Assembly: GCA_019916065.1 (NCBI GenBank)
Contig: CM034234.1
Span: 8,592,342-8,656,341, forward strand
Length of the DNA stretch: 64,000 nucleotides
DNA from: Vitellaria paradoxa
Taxonomy: Eukaryota; Streptophyta; Magnoliopsida; Ericales; Sapotaceae
Direction: 5' to 3'
The position numbers were made by a program, and so were the translations under genes. Positions 43,844 to 56,269 of the stretch are shown in pieces (within the stretch, counting starts at the first letter, position 1; each line of letters opens with the position of its first letter). The notes under the pieces are model-generated. The model did no database searches. It saw only the letters and a program-made list of their open reading frames with translations, and was not told the DNA's origin.

Positions 43844-46800
43844 TTAAGGTTTCTTCAAGAGTTCCAGAACGTAGTTCTTAACTGCATCCACATTTGCATC
43901 CATTGCGACAGATATCTGAGGCTTGTCGGTCCATGCGTTAGCCGAATTCCATCTGTATCAAATTATTTAGACCAAGTAAGTTTTAAAAAAAAAAAAAATT
44001 GTACTACAAAAGTTCTTAAAAACAAAAGGTGAACTAAAATTTTACACCTTAAGTTTTCACCAAATTTTATTTACATTTTAGTCATAATAATTAAGGGTAC
44101 GAGAATTTAATTTGTTGCAATGTGATACCTCTGTTATTCTTTCTTTACTATATTATTATTAAATGCACACGTAATTATTTAATGATGGATAAAATAATAA
44201 ATGCACCCGTGAATGTAAATATAAGGGAGAGTGACAAAATATCGATAATGTAACAAGCTAAATTTTCAGCCTTCTAACTATTAGAATTAAAATGCAGATC
44301 GAGTCTTGAAGTGGAATTTGGTGAAGAGATCAAGAGTACAAAATATAATATATTACTTAAAAAAAATATTGACTTAGTAGGAGATTACCTTATATAATAG
44401 TTTTTGGTCTCCCAATTCTATTACACTGCTTATTATATATACTCGTTATATTTCATATTTGCATTATCATAACCGTTACAATTATATTTTTATTACTATT
44501 TTTAAAATTATATTTCCGTACTAATCCTAAAGAATTCACTTAATTGGCACCACATGCACTAGATTAAACTCGCACGTTCGAATTTTCACTCAAAAACTTA
44601 TTATAATTTAATAAATCAAATAAATTTACCCTACCAATTTAACTATACAATGCATTGGGATTTCTAACTCCAACCTCCCGAAAGAGTGGGTTGCTCTGGC
44701 AGCTGGGTCTACTCAGCTGGTTTACTACAAAAAGTAATTAGTAGCTAATAACGAACTTACGTTTTTTGTCCCGGGTCCATGAGCGTGAGCCCTCTGCAAA
44801 TCCCTTGTGTCTCAACTCGCACAACCCCTTTCTCGAACGTAAAGAGTTCAGGCTTAACTACTGCCACAAAGCTGGTTGGGTCGTGAAGGTAAATCCCTGT
44901 GATTGTCAAAATTCAATTAATTAATTAATTAGTTACGAAAGTCGATTACTTTATATATATGAACTGAAGTCAGTGTCATTTGTAGGAATTTAGAATATTA
45001 TTACCATTGAAGTGATCAGACTCCTCGTAGAAATTTTCATAGTATTCACACATATTACATATGACTTCTGCATATTTCCCCGTTGACCTCCTTAAGTCTT
45101 TAAGTTCTTCATCTGAAACACAAAGATAAATTCCATATATTAAGTACAGTCCAGTAAATAAAAACGGAAATAAAAGAAAATTAACTCTAAGGTCTCGTTT
45201 GGTACAAGGGAAGAAAATGACTATTTTTACATTTTCATTTTATTATCTTATTTGGTACACTTATTTGAAATGCTATTTCATATTTACTTAAAATACTACT
45301 TTATTTGAGGGAATTGAAAGAATGATAATATGAAAATGACCCTTTCCTGTACCGAACGGAGCGAAGAACAATGGGGAGTTTTTAAAAAAAAAAAAAAAGA
45401 AAAAAAACCTGTTAATTTGACTTGCAATGTTATGTTAAGCCCAACAACAAAAATATTTGCCCCAGATGTAAAAACAAGGTCTGCTGCTTCTGGGTCCTGA
45501 TAGATCTGTGAGTCAGAGAAGTTACTGCATTAAGCTGCTAGTAAATTTGATTTAATACGCACACACAGAGAGAGATATATATATATATATATATAGTTTC
45601 ACTGATTTGCAGCTTACAAGTAGAGTTCTAATCTCAAAAGAAACAGAAGAAGGTAATTAATTAAGTTAATGAATTACATTTGCTTCAGTAGCAGGAGTGA
45701 TATTTCCCAAGGCAAAGAAAGATCCACCAAGGATGACGATTTTTCTAACATTGGTAGCAAAGGAACGGTCCAATTTGATGGCCTGGTCCAAACAAAAACA
45801 GAGAAATTGAAGATTTCATATTTGTCATGACAGTGAATTAACCCCCAAAAAAAAGAAAAATAAAAAATTAAGCTATCAATTAATTTACCGAAGCCAAGTT
45901 TGTCAAAGGTCCTAGTGCCAGTATGGTAATTTCACCGGGGAATTCAGAAACCTTGTCCACCAAAAATTGTGCGGCCGCCTTGTCAATGGGCTTGGATTTG
46001 GGAACTAGTGGAATTGGACCCAGTTTCGAAGGGTCATAAGTAATGTTCCCTAATCCATCCTTGCCATGAACAAAGTCAGAAACGGTTGGCGTTCCCCCCT
46101 ATTTCACAACAATTAAATGCTAAAAATTATTACGACCAATTAATTAAGAGAGATAGAGAATAAAAATATTTCTCTTTTTTTTTTTTTTTTAACAATTAGG
46201 CCTGCCAATGGATCAAAGAACTAAATTCAATTTCGATTTCGATTAGTTAGGTACGGATGTAATAGTTAGACCCGTTCACTCAATTATGACACAAATTCGA
46301 TTATTCGAAATTTAATAAATTCAAGTATAAATGTATTTTTACACGATCTAATGCATAAATGTTACGTTTATACACATTAAAAAAATACTTATACCATATA
46401 GAACAATTCATCTTCATTTTAATTGGGAGTTCGTTAACACTAATTTCATAATTAGCATGAAAGTTTTTTTGAGTATTAAACATGATAACACTTGAAACTC
46501 ATTTTAGTCGTTTAATTTATATCAATGAAAAAATAAATCATGAATAAGTATATTTTAATTTCAACTTATAACAAAATAATTATTTTAATCACATGATGAA
46601 ATTATAAATCAACAGTTAATTGTTTTTATACCCTATATTTAATGTGAGAATCACTTGTACTCTAAATCTATAGGGTTCCGAGGCAAAATTATTTAACAGG
46701 ATCTACTAGCCAAAAAACCTAATTTTCTTTTTTTTTATTATTTAAAACTTCTTTTATAATTTTTTTTTTTGATACTTTGGAAGCTAGTTTATTCTTTTGG

Positions 46801-47441
46801 TCTCCTAGCGAGACAAATTGTATAAATATATACCATTGTTTGAGGGGTTACCGGTCAGCTTGAGCCTAGTATGGTTTCTTTTAAAACATTGTGTCACTTG
46901 AGGCTGAGACTTCTATATATTATATTCTCGTCTTTATTTATTACATCTTTATTTTGTTTCAGTTGTGATTTGACTCTGATTGAAAGAGAATTTTTAATTT
47001 AAATGTATGATTACATATGTTTTAACTCAGATCTCCTCGTCGTAAAATTCAGGCATGGCATTAAAAATAAATTATATGTCAATAATAATAAAAAAAATAT
47101 CTGGAATTTCTTTACAGAATTTAGATATGAAAATGCTCTACAAGACTCCATTCATAGGCCTAGTTGCAGTGAAAAATATATAATTTGATAAATGAAAAAA
47201 TAAATATTAAACTAAAAAATGAGTGAAACTGTAATTCAGTAGTAGAAGGGGTTACTATAAGGGGTTACTATGAGAGGCTCTTTGCTGCCCACTGCCACTG
47301 GAAGATCTGAACGCCCAGCAGCCTCACTCTATCATTTTGAACATCAAAAACATACATAGTGATTAACTGCCCTGAATTAATTAATTATATATATATGTAT
47401 GCATAAATGATGGGTAGGAAATTAAAGAGAATCAACAAAAC

Positions 47442-47476
<35 letters not shown>

Positions 47477-47771
47477 CCCACCAGACGCAGTAAGTTAAGA
47501 GTGCCAGTTTCCGTTGTAACATTACCAAACAAAGCTGTGAACCCTAAGAGATCCACCTGTGGGCTTTGGAAGGCCGTCAAGATTGCCATGCTGTCATCTG
47601 TTAGTAAATCAATGTAATATTAAAATGCAAACCAAGAAGAAGAAGAAGAAGAAGAATGGATTAGACAAATGCATGCAATTGATACACCCACTGACCAATG
47701 CCAGGATCTGCATCGACAATGAGCTTCTCAGTGGCAACTACTCCCTTTGAATTCGAGTACTGTTTCGACAT
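43844..47771 (-). CDS. URH-type nucleoside hydrolase (uridine nucleosidase family), nine exons
   Basis: Exons on the minus strand: 47771-47696, 47597-47482, 47328-47269, 46098-45889, 45782-45678, 45505-45409, 45112-45005, 44896-44761, 43952-43844. All introns are GT..AG, phases agree, and the total is 1017 nt, 338 residues. The N-terminal DADPGIDDS (20-28) is the calcium- and ribose-binding signature of inosine-uridine-type nucleoside hydrolases. Further family marks are HGKDGLGN, LALGPLTNLA (about 145-153), VILGGSF, PATEANIYQDPEAA (Glu187, Asn189) and LHDP (His262, Asp263). The enzyme splits ribonucleosides (uridine, often also xanthosine, inosine or cytokinin ribosides) to base and ribose. 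With no targeting peptide it would be cytosolic. It is close to the usual length, with no lesion; which nucleoside it prefers is not visible. The 3' end faces the Copia element. Confidence 0.94.
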
Positions 47772-47906
47772 ATTCCTGCCGCTGGTGCTTTACTTACTTG
47801 TTCACCCTCAAATTGAGGTTGCTAATCTTGCAGAATGCTTCTAAAGTTGAGATATTGGACACCCGCAAATCACCCTCAAAACTCTAGGCGAAATACCCAT
47901 AACCGT

Positions 47907-47924
47907 GTCTGTATATATACAGAC
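47907..47924 (-). promoter_or_regulatory. Palindromic TATA region of the nucleoside hydrolase gene
   Basis: GTCTGTATATATACAGAC is a perfect 18-bp palindrome about 140 bp upstream of the start codon, with TATATA at its centre. The position suits a core promoter; the palindrome could also be chance around a TA run. Confidence 0.45.
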
Positions 47925-48434
47925 AAGTACGTGAGTGAGTTTAGTTTTTCTACCAATAATTAAATTAATTAGAGGTAGGCACACATTTATTGTATGCTCA
48001 CTTTTAACCTCTCCCGACCCTTTTTATATGGACCATAGACAAGACCAGAACGAAGCCAGAATTTTTTGTCGGAGGGTTAATTATTTTTATTTTTTTTTCT
48101 TTCTCTTGAGTTGAATTTAAGTTTAGGAAAAATTATAATTAATATTATAAATTATATTTAGCAAATAAAAAAATTAATATACACATATAATACAATTAGT
48201 TAAGTATCTAAATTTTGAACTATATATAATAATTAAGAAAAACATAAAATTTTAAGAAGATTATTTTATAATTTAAAATTTTTTTAAGCTAAAATTTATA
48301 TGTATTAGCAATAATATTTTTTTAACCGTGACTAATCATTTTTCAAATTTTAAGAGGGACTAAACCGTAAATATTTACAAAAAATAGAATGTTGCAAAAT
48401 TCAAGGAGAATATATATATAGAATTTTACAACTA

Positions 48435-48602
48435 TGGGCCCGTTTGGTTTGAGATTTTTTGTTGAAAATCTCCAAAAATCTCTATAAATCTCTGTTAATT
48501 TTATATCACATCAATTTTTTCTCTCACTGCACGCATTACGAAATCTCTCCAAACCACAATTTATCTCAATTTATCTCATTTTTTTTTACTCCAAACAACC
48601 CC
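48435..48602. mobile_element. Short MITE, family A
   Basis: Ends GGGCCCGTTTGGTTTGAG and ...TTTACTCCAAACAACCCC. The interior 'ctataaatctctgttaat' and 'gcacgcattacga' is shared in reverse with 16777-16914. Confidence 0.65.
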
Positions 48603-48644
48603 TATCTATAAATTTTTATAAAAAACCCTGATGGTTCATTTGAT

Positions 48645-48950
48645 TTAATTTTTTATTTTTTATTTTTTTTTGTTTTCTACTTTATATTTTAAACTTATTT
48701 TTTATTTTACATTTTTTAAAATAAAAAAAAATTCTAAACGTATTTTGTTACTCGTGTTTTTAAAATATGTTTTAAAAAATAAAAAATGAGTTTACACATA
48801 AAAAAATTCATAAAAAGTCGTTTTGAGTATTTTTAATTTAATATAAAAAAAATTTTAAAATAATAAAATAGAATATTTTATATCTTTTTATTTTAAAATT
48901 TTTAAAATATAAAATAAAAATAAAAAAATAAATCAAATGTCGCTTAACTT
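48645..48950. mobile_element. MITE-like repeat, family D (copy 1)
   Basis: Shares an order of phrases (cgtattttgttactcgtgtt, aaaacaaaaaatgagttta, gtcgttttgagtatttttaa) with 51565-51870 in the same orientation. The ends approximate inverted GTTCATTTGATTTA and ...AAATCAAATGTCGC. Confidence 0.5.
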
Positions 48951-49207
48951 TTTAGACGTTATACCAATTATAAAATATCGTATATATCAATTTCTACTAA
49001 TATTTTGTGTTCCAAATGCACAGTCTCCCAGGCTCATCATACTTCGTCCCTGATCAAGACATAAGTGGATGCGTCAGGAGAGTTGCAGTCGAGGGGCCGA
49101 CTGCAGTACCTGCAGTCAGTGAAACGTGATCATTTTGTTTTTTGTTATTATTATTTTTTTTTGGTTGACGCAGCCATTAAGTTTTTTGTTTTGTTGGCTG
49201 CGGCACC

Positions 49208-49447
49208 TTCGGAAAATTAGTACGCGCTAATGGTAGTTAAAAAAAAATTAGGTTAATAATTAATTAAAAAAATTAATTAATTTTATATTTAAAAAAATTA
49301 TTTTTTTAAGTTGTTAACTTGTAAGAATAAATTGATATTTTTAATGTCAAAAGTTTAAAAAAAAATTAAAATATAAGAAGGTAAAAAAGTTCAACAACTG
49401 TTGAAGTACCATTAGCACATGCTAATGACTACTCTTCCCAAATGGTA
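49208..49447. mobile_element. MITE-like insertion, family B, in left arm of the inverted repeat
   Basis: Absent from the matching point of the right arm. The interior 'aaattgatatttttaatgtcaaaagttt' belongs to family B. Ends GCTAATGG / CCATTAGC are inverted. Confidence 0.5.
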
Positions 49448-50109
49448 GTGTTGTATGAGAGAATTAAAAAAAAAGTTTAGGAATAAAAATAATTAGTTTT
49501 TTTCTTTGATTAAGTTAGAAATAAAATAATAAATATTTTTGATATGATTAAATAATTTTAAATAATTTTTAGGTATGTAATAAAACAAATGAAAATAAAA
49601 ATAATTAATTTTTTAATATGCTTGTTAAAAATATAAATATAAATAAATTTTATTTTAATTTTTAACAAATTCTTTTGTACCAAACTAAGTTTAAGTATTT
49701 TTATCAAATTTTGTAAAGATTTATATATGAAAGATAATTATGTCTATTCAAATTATATATAAGACATAAGAACAGGAATTTGTAGTTTCACTCAAATCGT
49801 GCTTGGAGGATAAAAAAATTAAAAAAAAAAAAACAAAAAAACAAAACTTTAAGTGCATGATAAAACACAAAAAGTTGCTAATAATCTTATATAATAGATT
49901 GCTAACACACTAATTTTTTTGGTAACTTTTAAATTTTATTAAAGTGGAATAACTATTATATTTGATGTGTTAGTAACTTGTGATATAAGATTTTTTATAA
50001 CTTTTAGTGTTTTATCACACACCTAAAGTATTTAAAGTTTTTTTTTAAATTTTTTTATCTTCCAAACGGACCCGAGTGAAACTATGAATTCCTATTCTTA
50101 TGTATATAG

Positions 50110-50250
50110 GCTTTGTTTGGAGTGACAAAAAATGCTAAAAATTTGATGAAAACGTTGAAAAATTCTAAAAGTTATTTACTTTGTATCTTACTAAATAAAT
50201 TACAAATTCACAATTTATCTCACTTTTTGTCACTCTAAACATACCCATAA
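50110..50250. mobile_element. Short MITE, family A, in right arm of the inverted repeat
   Basis: GGCTTTGTTTGGAGTGAC...GTCACTCTAAACATACCC, flanked by ATA on both sides. The left arm of the inverted repeat preserves the empty site, so the ends are well defined. Confidence 0.7.
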
Positions 50251-50764
50251 TTTGAATAGATATAATTATCTTTCAAAAATAAATTTTTACAAATTTTGAC
50301 AAAAAAAATTTAAACTTAGTTTGGTACAAAAAAATGTTGAAAATTAAAATAAAATTTATTTATAATTATATTTTAATAAGCATATTAAAAATTAATTATT
50401 TTTATTTATTTAACTAAACAACTGAAAATTGTCAAAAATTTAATTGTATTAAAAATATTTATTATTTTATTTTATTTTTTAACTTAATCAAACAAAAAAT
50501 TAATTATTTTTATTTATAAGTTTTTTTTTAATTCTCCCAGACAACACGCTGACTGCCAACAAAACAAAAAGTCTAATACATTAAACAAATAAAAAACAAA
50601 ACGAACGCGTTTCACGGACGGCAATCGACCCCTCGACTGCATGCCCCCGGCAGGGGCAAGTGTACGGCCTTGTTTGGCCAAGCTTACGTGGATTTCCAGC
50701 CTTACCACGCGCTTCCCGCGAGTCCCACGCCGGGAATTTTAGGGTAGTTTTTAGTTAAATAATA

Positions 50765-51010
50765 TTGCGGCTTTGATTGGCAACGACAACTGATAATTGA
50801 AACTACCAACGATTAGCTTTTTATTTTTTTTTAAATAATTAAAATTACATCCCACATTTTATATTTTTATAAATGTTGAAAGATAAAAATATTAAATTAA
50901 TAAAAAGTTAAAAACATAATATTAAAAAGTTAACATTTTTATTTTTCAAATACAAAAAAATTAATTTTTTTAATAACTAGATGGTATTTAGTAGCTATTA
51001 ATTAAAAAAA
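50765..51010. mobile_element. MITE-like repeat, family B
   Basis: Begins 'gcggctttgattggcaacg' and contains 'aaaaatattaaattaataaaaagtt', the reverse complement of the family B core. Right end approximate. A partial relative follows at about 51410-51560. Confidence 0.45.
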
Positions 51011-51074
51011 AATTATATTTTTGTTTCTTAAACCAAGCCGGGGACTGAGAGTTTGAAAACTAATAAGCTTGTAT

Positions 51075-51107
<33 letters not shown>

Positions 51108-51564
51108 AAGTTGTTTTGGATAATTTATTATATTTTAATAAACTGACAATTTAAAATTTTAAATACATTAATTTTTACAATTCATTTCTTAGTAAAAGAA
51201 AAAATACAATTAAGGGTTAAGGCTTTTTTTTTTTTACTTAACAAGTAAATTTTTTATATTTAAATCAAATTTTAATTTTTTACACCCTATCTTCTGTCAT
51301 AGTAAATAATTATTTTTGAGAAATAGAAAATAAAAAATAAAATATATTTAATATCCCATAAGTTAATTCTTTTCCGTTTACCAAATAATAAAGCATCAAC
51401 CTAACACACTAGGACTCTGTTTAGAAAGTTTCAACTTCTAACTTTTCAATTTTTTAGCTTTTTTTCAATATTAAATTACCCTCTTATATTTTAAATATCT
51501 TTTAAACTCTAAATGATAAAAAAATTTGTCAAATTAATGAAAAATTAAAAAGGTAACAAAGCAA

Positions 51565-51870
51565 AACTTGGTATACTTGTTTTGAACGTATTTTCTATGT
51601 TATATTTTTTGAAAATAATGAAAAATAAATTAAAACGTATTTGATCAGTTGTGTTTTCAAAATTTGTTTTAGAAAACAAAAAATAAATTTACATATAAGA
51701 TGCAAAATAACAACTGTCATTTTGAGCACTTTTAACCTTAAATAAGAAAATATCAAAATACTAAAAATAGAAAATATTAAATTAAATATATTTTATATTT
51801 TTTGTATTTTAAAAATTTCAAAACATAAAATACAAAAAAATATAAATCCACACCAAATGCTATCTTAATA
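51565..51870. mobile_element. MITE-like repeat, family D (copy 2)
   Basis: Same succession of phrases as 48645-48950 (gaacgtattttctatgtta, tgtgttttcaaaatttg, cattttgagcacttttaacc), ending ...CACACCAAATGCTAT. Confidence 0.5.
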
Positions 51871-54679
51871 ATTCACTAATAGCTAACTATAAAAGGGGCC
51901 AAACTTTTTTATTCTCAAACCAACTAGGCTAAGGGTCTGTTTGGCGTATCAAATTTTGGTGAAAATTTTTGAAAATTTTTTAAAATATCTGAAAATCTCT
52001 ATACATTTTTTACACATTTCTGCCGTTTAAAATTAAAAAAAAGTTCAATATCTTTAAAAAAAATTGAAAACTAGAATTCAGTTAATCAAATAGTAAAAAT
52101 TTTTTCACCATTCTCACCATGGACTCTCAAACTACCGAATGACACTGACTTTGACTATTTTTTGTGAGGTTGTAGAAACCGTTCCGACAGATTGTAGAAA
52201 CCGTTCCGACGGATTCAGGCAGCCAACTTCTGTCCAAATAGTTTTATAATCCGTTTGGACGAATTGTAGTACAAAGAAATTATGACTACCCAAAATTTTG
52301 AATCCGTCCAAATAAAAATCTAATCCTTCAGAATGAGAATCTTACTATTCATTTCGAAAAAGTACGATTCGAGATGTGTGTATTAAACGTAAAAAGTTTC
52401 TCCAAATTATATTTTATCTCATTTTATTTCACTTTTTATTACTATAAACTCATTCCAAACACATCCTAAGTAACACTGAAATCGTACAAAGGTAATTGCA
52501 TATCCACCGCCTTCCCCTCTTTCGGGGGACTGTCAGGGAAACGATAATCTTGTTTTCTAAGAGTAAATAGTAAAATTTTTAATTTTTATAATAATTTTTT
52601 AGAGAACAATTTCGTTTAAACAGTTTTATATTAAAATTTTTTAAAAGTCATTAAAAAATTTTTAAATTTTATAAAAAATTTATTAAAATTTATAAAAGTA
52701 TTATTAAAATTTGTAATGAATTTATTGAAATTTATAAAAAAGTGATAGAACGTGTCGATATATATAAATTTACAAAAGTTTCATAGATTACGATAAAGGT
52801 TTTGTTTGATTTACAAACAAATTCTAAAAAATTTTATAAATCTCTATTAATTTTATATCACATTAATTTTTTTCTTTTATTACACGTATTACGAATTTTT
52901 AATTTATTTTATTTTATTTTATCTTACTCCAAACTCACCTAAAGATAAAATGGATTAAAATTTTTCATAAATTTTCAAAAATTTTTCTAAAGTTTCAGCC
53001 GGCCAAACATTCTTTTCAGCCGGCCAAACAATCCAAAATCTCCACGAGGCCGAACTGGAAGGAGTGACCGGGACCTCATTTGCTCTGACATTACCCAATC
53101 AACCTTATCTTTGGGAACTTTTTTATGGTTCAGTTTTGATGAAGGGGTACGTACTGCTGCTGGTGGGGTTGTTTCCATTGGAGGAGCTTTCTCCAGAGAG
53201 GAAAACGTCCCAAAAGTGGGGGAAAAATAATAACAATATTAAAAAATTTTTTAATGTTAAAATTAAAAAAGAAACAAAGGTCCCAAAGTGGCCCCATAGG
53301 ATCAAATTTATTAGTGGACTCGTGATTCACCGACATTACCGTATTTTTGTCCACAATGGCTGGAAAAAGAGATTTTGCAACGTCACTTTGAATTTTATCC
53401 CGCTGTTGACTAAAATTTAACACGTTAAATATAATTATATTTTTTAATTCAAAAAATATGAATTTATTTTAGTTATTGGATTTTAATTGAATGAACCAAA
53501 CTCAATTGCCATTGAATAGATATTAAAACTAATGTTAACCTTTCACTTTTTCTGAAAAAAGATATGCCTGTTATAATTTTCTTTTTTTTAACTGAAAATA
53601 ATCTTTTCGTAATTCTTTCATATTTTCGTAAACTCTTCGAGTTGTTAACATGCGCTTTTACACACCAATCTCCGGTCATTCTTAAATACCTATTCGATTA
53701 TTCAGTTTTAATTAGTCAAGATATTGAGTGTTTTGTCCAAATTGAGATAGAGTAATCCAGCAGTAAACCTTTTTACTTATCCCTTCCATTCGGCTAATCA
53801 ATTTTGCTTAGTTGTGATATTCAACGTTTCTTCTGAACTAAACCAGAGTAATTCAACAGTAAGTCTTTTCATTTATCCTTTCTGTTAATTGACGTGATAA
53901 AAATTACTTTTAACTTAGGGGCCGTTTAGAGTGTTAAAAAAACCTTTAAAAAAATCGAAAGTGAAATTTTTTCGAATTTGAAGTGTAAAAAGTTATTTTG
54001 AAATGATGGTTAGATATTTATGTTTGATTTGATATAAAATTGTTAAAAATTATATAAAGTGACATGTGAAAAAATTTTAATTGAGAATCTTCCAAAATTT
54101 TAGAGTTTTATGTAATTTTTTGGTACAAATGTTAATCCAACTTTAAAAAAATCTAACAAAATCTGTTGAAACACATTATTTTGATTTGTTTCAATGAATT
54201 TTGGTAAAAGTTTTTAAACAAATTAAAATTTTTTAGAGTTTAAAAAAATTGAAACTTTGAAAATTTTTTAAAATTTTTTTATTTGATTAATGCTCCAAAT
54301 AATCTTTATTATTATTGTTGTTGTTGTTGTTGTTGTTGTTATTATTGTGGTCGTCGCGGTGGTTGTTGTTAATATACGAATATGTGTCAACACGGAGAAT
54401 TAAAAACAAAGTAAAAAGTTTTATCAACAGATAAGCCTGTGATTCATCGGTTGCTCAACATTATAGTTATATATATATATATATATATATCTTTTTTGGC
54501 GCTGTCTGAAAAGAAGAAAAGTTGCTCGGCCCTAGTGTAATTTAGGCCACTTTTCAAAGTTTTTTTTTTTTTGGTAATTCACTTTTCAAAGTTGTAATTG
54601 GTAAAATAAATTTTAGAAGGACGTTGTTTTTCCCAACAAAGGTAAGGTTTAGTCTCACAAATTGAGTGTAAAACAATTA
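51871..54679. other. Intergenic, AT-rich with small repeats
   Basis: No gene supported. A partial family A copy lies at about 52385-52470. The phrase TTCAGCCGGCCAAACA occurs twice near 52997-53031. The frames at 53064-53420 overlap on both strands without motifs. A (TTG)n tract is at about 54316-54370 and (TA)n at about 54466-54490. Confidence 0.4.
52797..52942. mobile_element. Short MITE, family A
   Basis: AAGGTTTTGTTTGATTTAC...TTACTCCAAACTCACCT. The interior 'aaatctctattaattttata' and 'tacacgtattacga' matches 48435-48602. Confidence 0.6.
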
Positions 54680-54962
54680 ATTTTTGTTCTTATAAATGTT
54701 TGGTAAAATATTAATTTTGGTTACTTTTCTACTTAGTTACAGTATTTTGTTAATTTAAAAGTTATTAAAATATTTACTAAATACATAAAAAATTATCAAA
54801 AATTGTCAAAAAATTATCAAAAATTTTTATCAAATGCTCAAAATTTAGGAAAAGTTACTAAAAATTACTATTTATTTTATCAAACACACCAAAAATTTTA
54901 ACTACTAATTTTTTGTAAAAATTACTAAAAATTAGTAAAAATTAGATTTTCAAACAGTCTCA
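54680..54962. mobile_element. MITE-like repeat, family C
   Basis: Relative of 24256-24562: 'aaatgtttggtaaaatatt' at the left, 'attttcaaacagtctc' at the right, with 'actaaaaattac' repeats inside. Confidence 0.45.
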
Positions 54963-56119
54963 AAATATGTATAATAAAAAATTTTGAGTTACTATGACCT
55001 GGTTATGGCACCAAAACTGGGAATTTGAGTGTCAAACTTGAATAAATTTTGACCATTTAAATTAATATATACATGGTATGGATAAAATAAATAAATATTT
55101 TCAAATAAAACAATGAGCAAAAATGATGATTAAAGTAGTGATAATGTAATATGTCAAGCTATAAATAAAAATATTTATCTCTATCAATAAATATGACTGA
55201 ATTTATAAGTAACTGTGACTAAATTTATTCGTCATTGTAACATAATTTACAAGTGAACATAACCCCCTAATTTGACCAATCATTTTTAACACCAAATGTG
55301 ACCAAGTTTACCTCTGTTATGATCAACATTAATTTTTAAGGAAGTGGACTGAATTGAAGCAATTGCTGGTGGATTCTTAGACCAAGGATGACTCCTAGGC
55401 AAAATCTTTGTGTCCGGGAATTGCATATCCTCGATACTAGGCCCCACGAGCCACTTGGGTCAATCAAGAAAGCAAGTCTTTAATATTAGGCTTGGTTTGA
55501 AAAATAAGGAAGTTAATTTTTTTAATTGGCAGTTACTAGTTAATTTTTAAAAATTAATTTTTTTTTTGTGTTTGAGAAAAAAAATTAGTTTTTTTAATAG
55601 TTACCTTTTTAATTTTTTATTAATTTGATATTTTTACCCTTTACTATTTAAAAGAACTATAAAATATAAGAGAATAATTTTGATCATTTTAGAAAAAAAC
55701 AAAAAGAAAATAACTGGTAACTCTAGCTATCAGCTACCATTACTATACGAAGCCTTGTTGAAATGTCCGGTAAAAAGAGAACTCTCTCTGTTTAGAGCTC
55801 AATAAATTATCATAGAAGTGTATAAATTTTGTGATCTCCTAATTTGTATAAGATGTAAAAAGTTAAAGGTTCATGGATTGTATAGTAATTTATGATGCAC
55901 TAAATGGATTATATCTCCAGTGATGAAATTCTGGGCATTTGAGCTTTTGAAGAAAGAGGCGGAGGGCTTGAAAAGAAAAGAGAAATTACGACTAAAGGGA
56001 AAAAAATTGAATTGTAACACCGCATTAAATTACTAAAAAAGCAAAATAAAAATTAGTAAACTAAATGACATGTGTGACTTTTTATTTATGAAAAACTTAT
56101 GACATAGTATGTTATTATA
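54963..56119. other. Intergenic
   Basis: No gene seen. A family B MITE-like copy occupies about 55490-55760 (ends AGGCTTGGTTTGAAAAA / ...TATACGAAGCCTT, inverted). The part from 55000 to 55330 repeats 'gtgac(t/c)aaatttac' phrases without a frame. Confidence 0.4.
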
Positions 56120-56268
56120 GGCACGTTTGGTTTGCTACAAATTGATGAAAAATTTTGAAAATTTTTAAAAATTTCTAAAAGTTATTCACTTTTTATATCA
56201 TTGTATGAATTACAAGCCCCATAAATTATTTTACTTTATTTCATTTTTTGTCACTCCAAATGCACCCT
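56120..56268. mobile_element. Short MITE, family A
   Basis: GGCACGTTTGGTTTGCTAC...TGTCACTCCAAATGCACC, with the family A interior 'agttattcactttttatatc'. Confidence 0.65.
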
Positions 56269-56269
56269 A

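Larger units (their letters stand above)
47930..49081. other. Intergenic, MITE-rich
   Basis: No gene seen. Two MITE-like copies are listed separately; the rest is AT-rich filler. Confidence 0.4.
49082..50645. repeat. Long inverted repeat (~1.6 kb foldback)
   Basis: The left arm (49082 to about 49940) is matched in reverse by the right arm (about 49950 to 50645). Anchors are GCAGTCGAGGGG (left) with CCCCTCGACTGC (right), GTGAAACGTGATC with GCGTTTCAC, and 'gagaattaaaaaaaaa' with 'ttttttttaattctc'. 'ttgtaccaaactaagttta' and its complement are also present, as are GATAATTATGTCTATTCAAATTA and its complement, and the innermost 'gataaaacac' with 'gtgttttatc'. Each arm carries a different insertion (49208-49447 left, 50110-50250 right) that the other lacks. 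It is either a foldback transposon or a MULE-type element with arms reaching the centre. Confidence 0.75.

Noticed and set aside
53064..53423. Overlapping 118- and 97-codon frames on opposite strands
   Set aside because: Lys/Asn-rich read-through of A/T runs, with no motif; neither start nor context suggests a gene.
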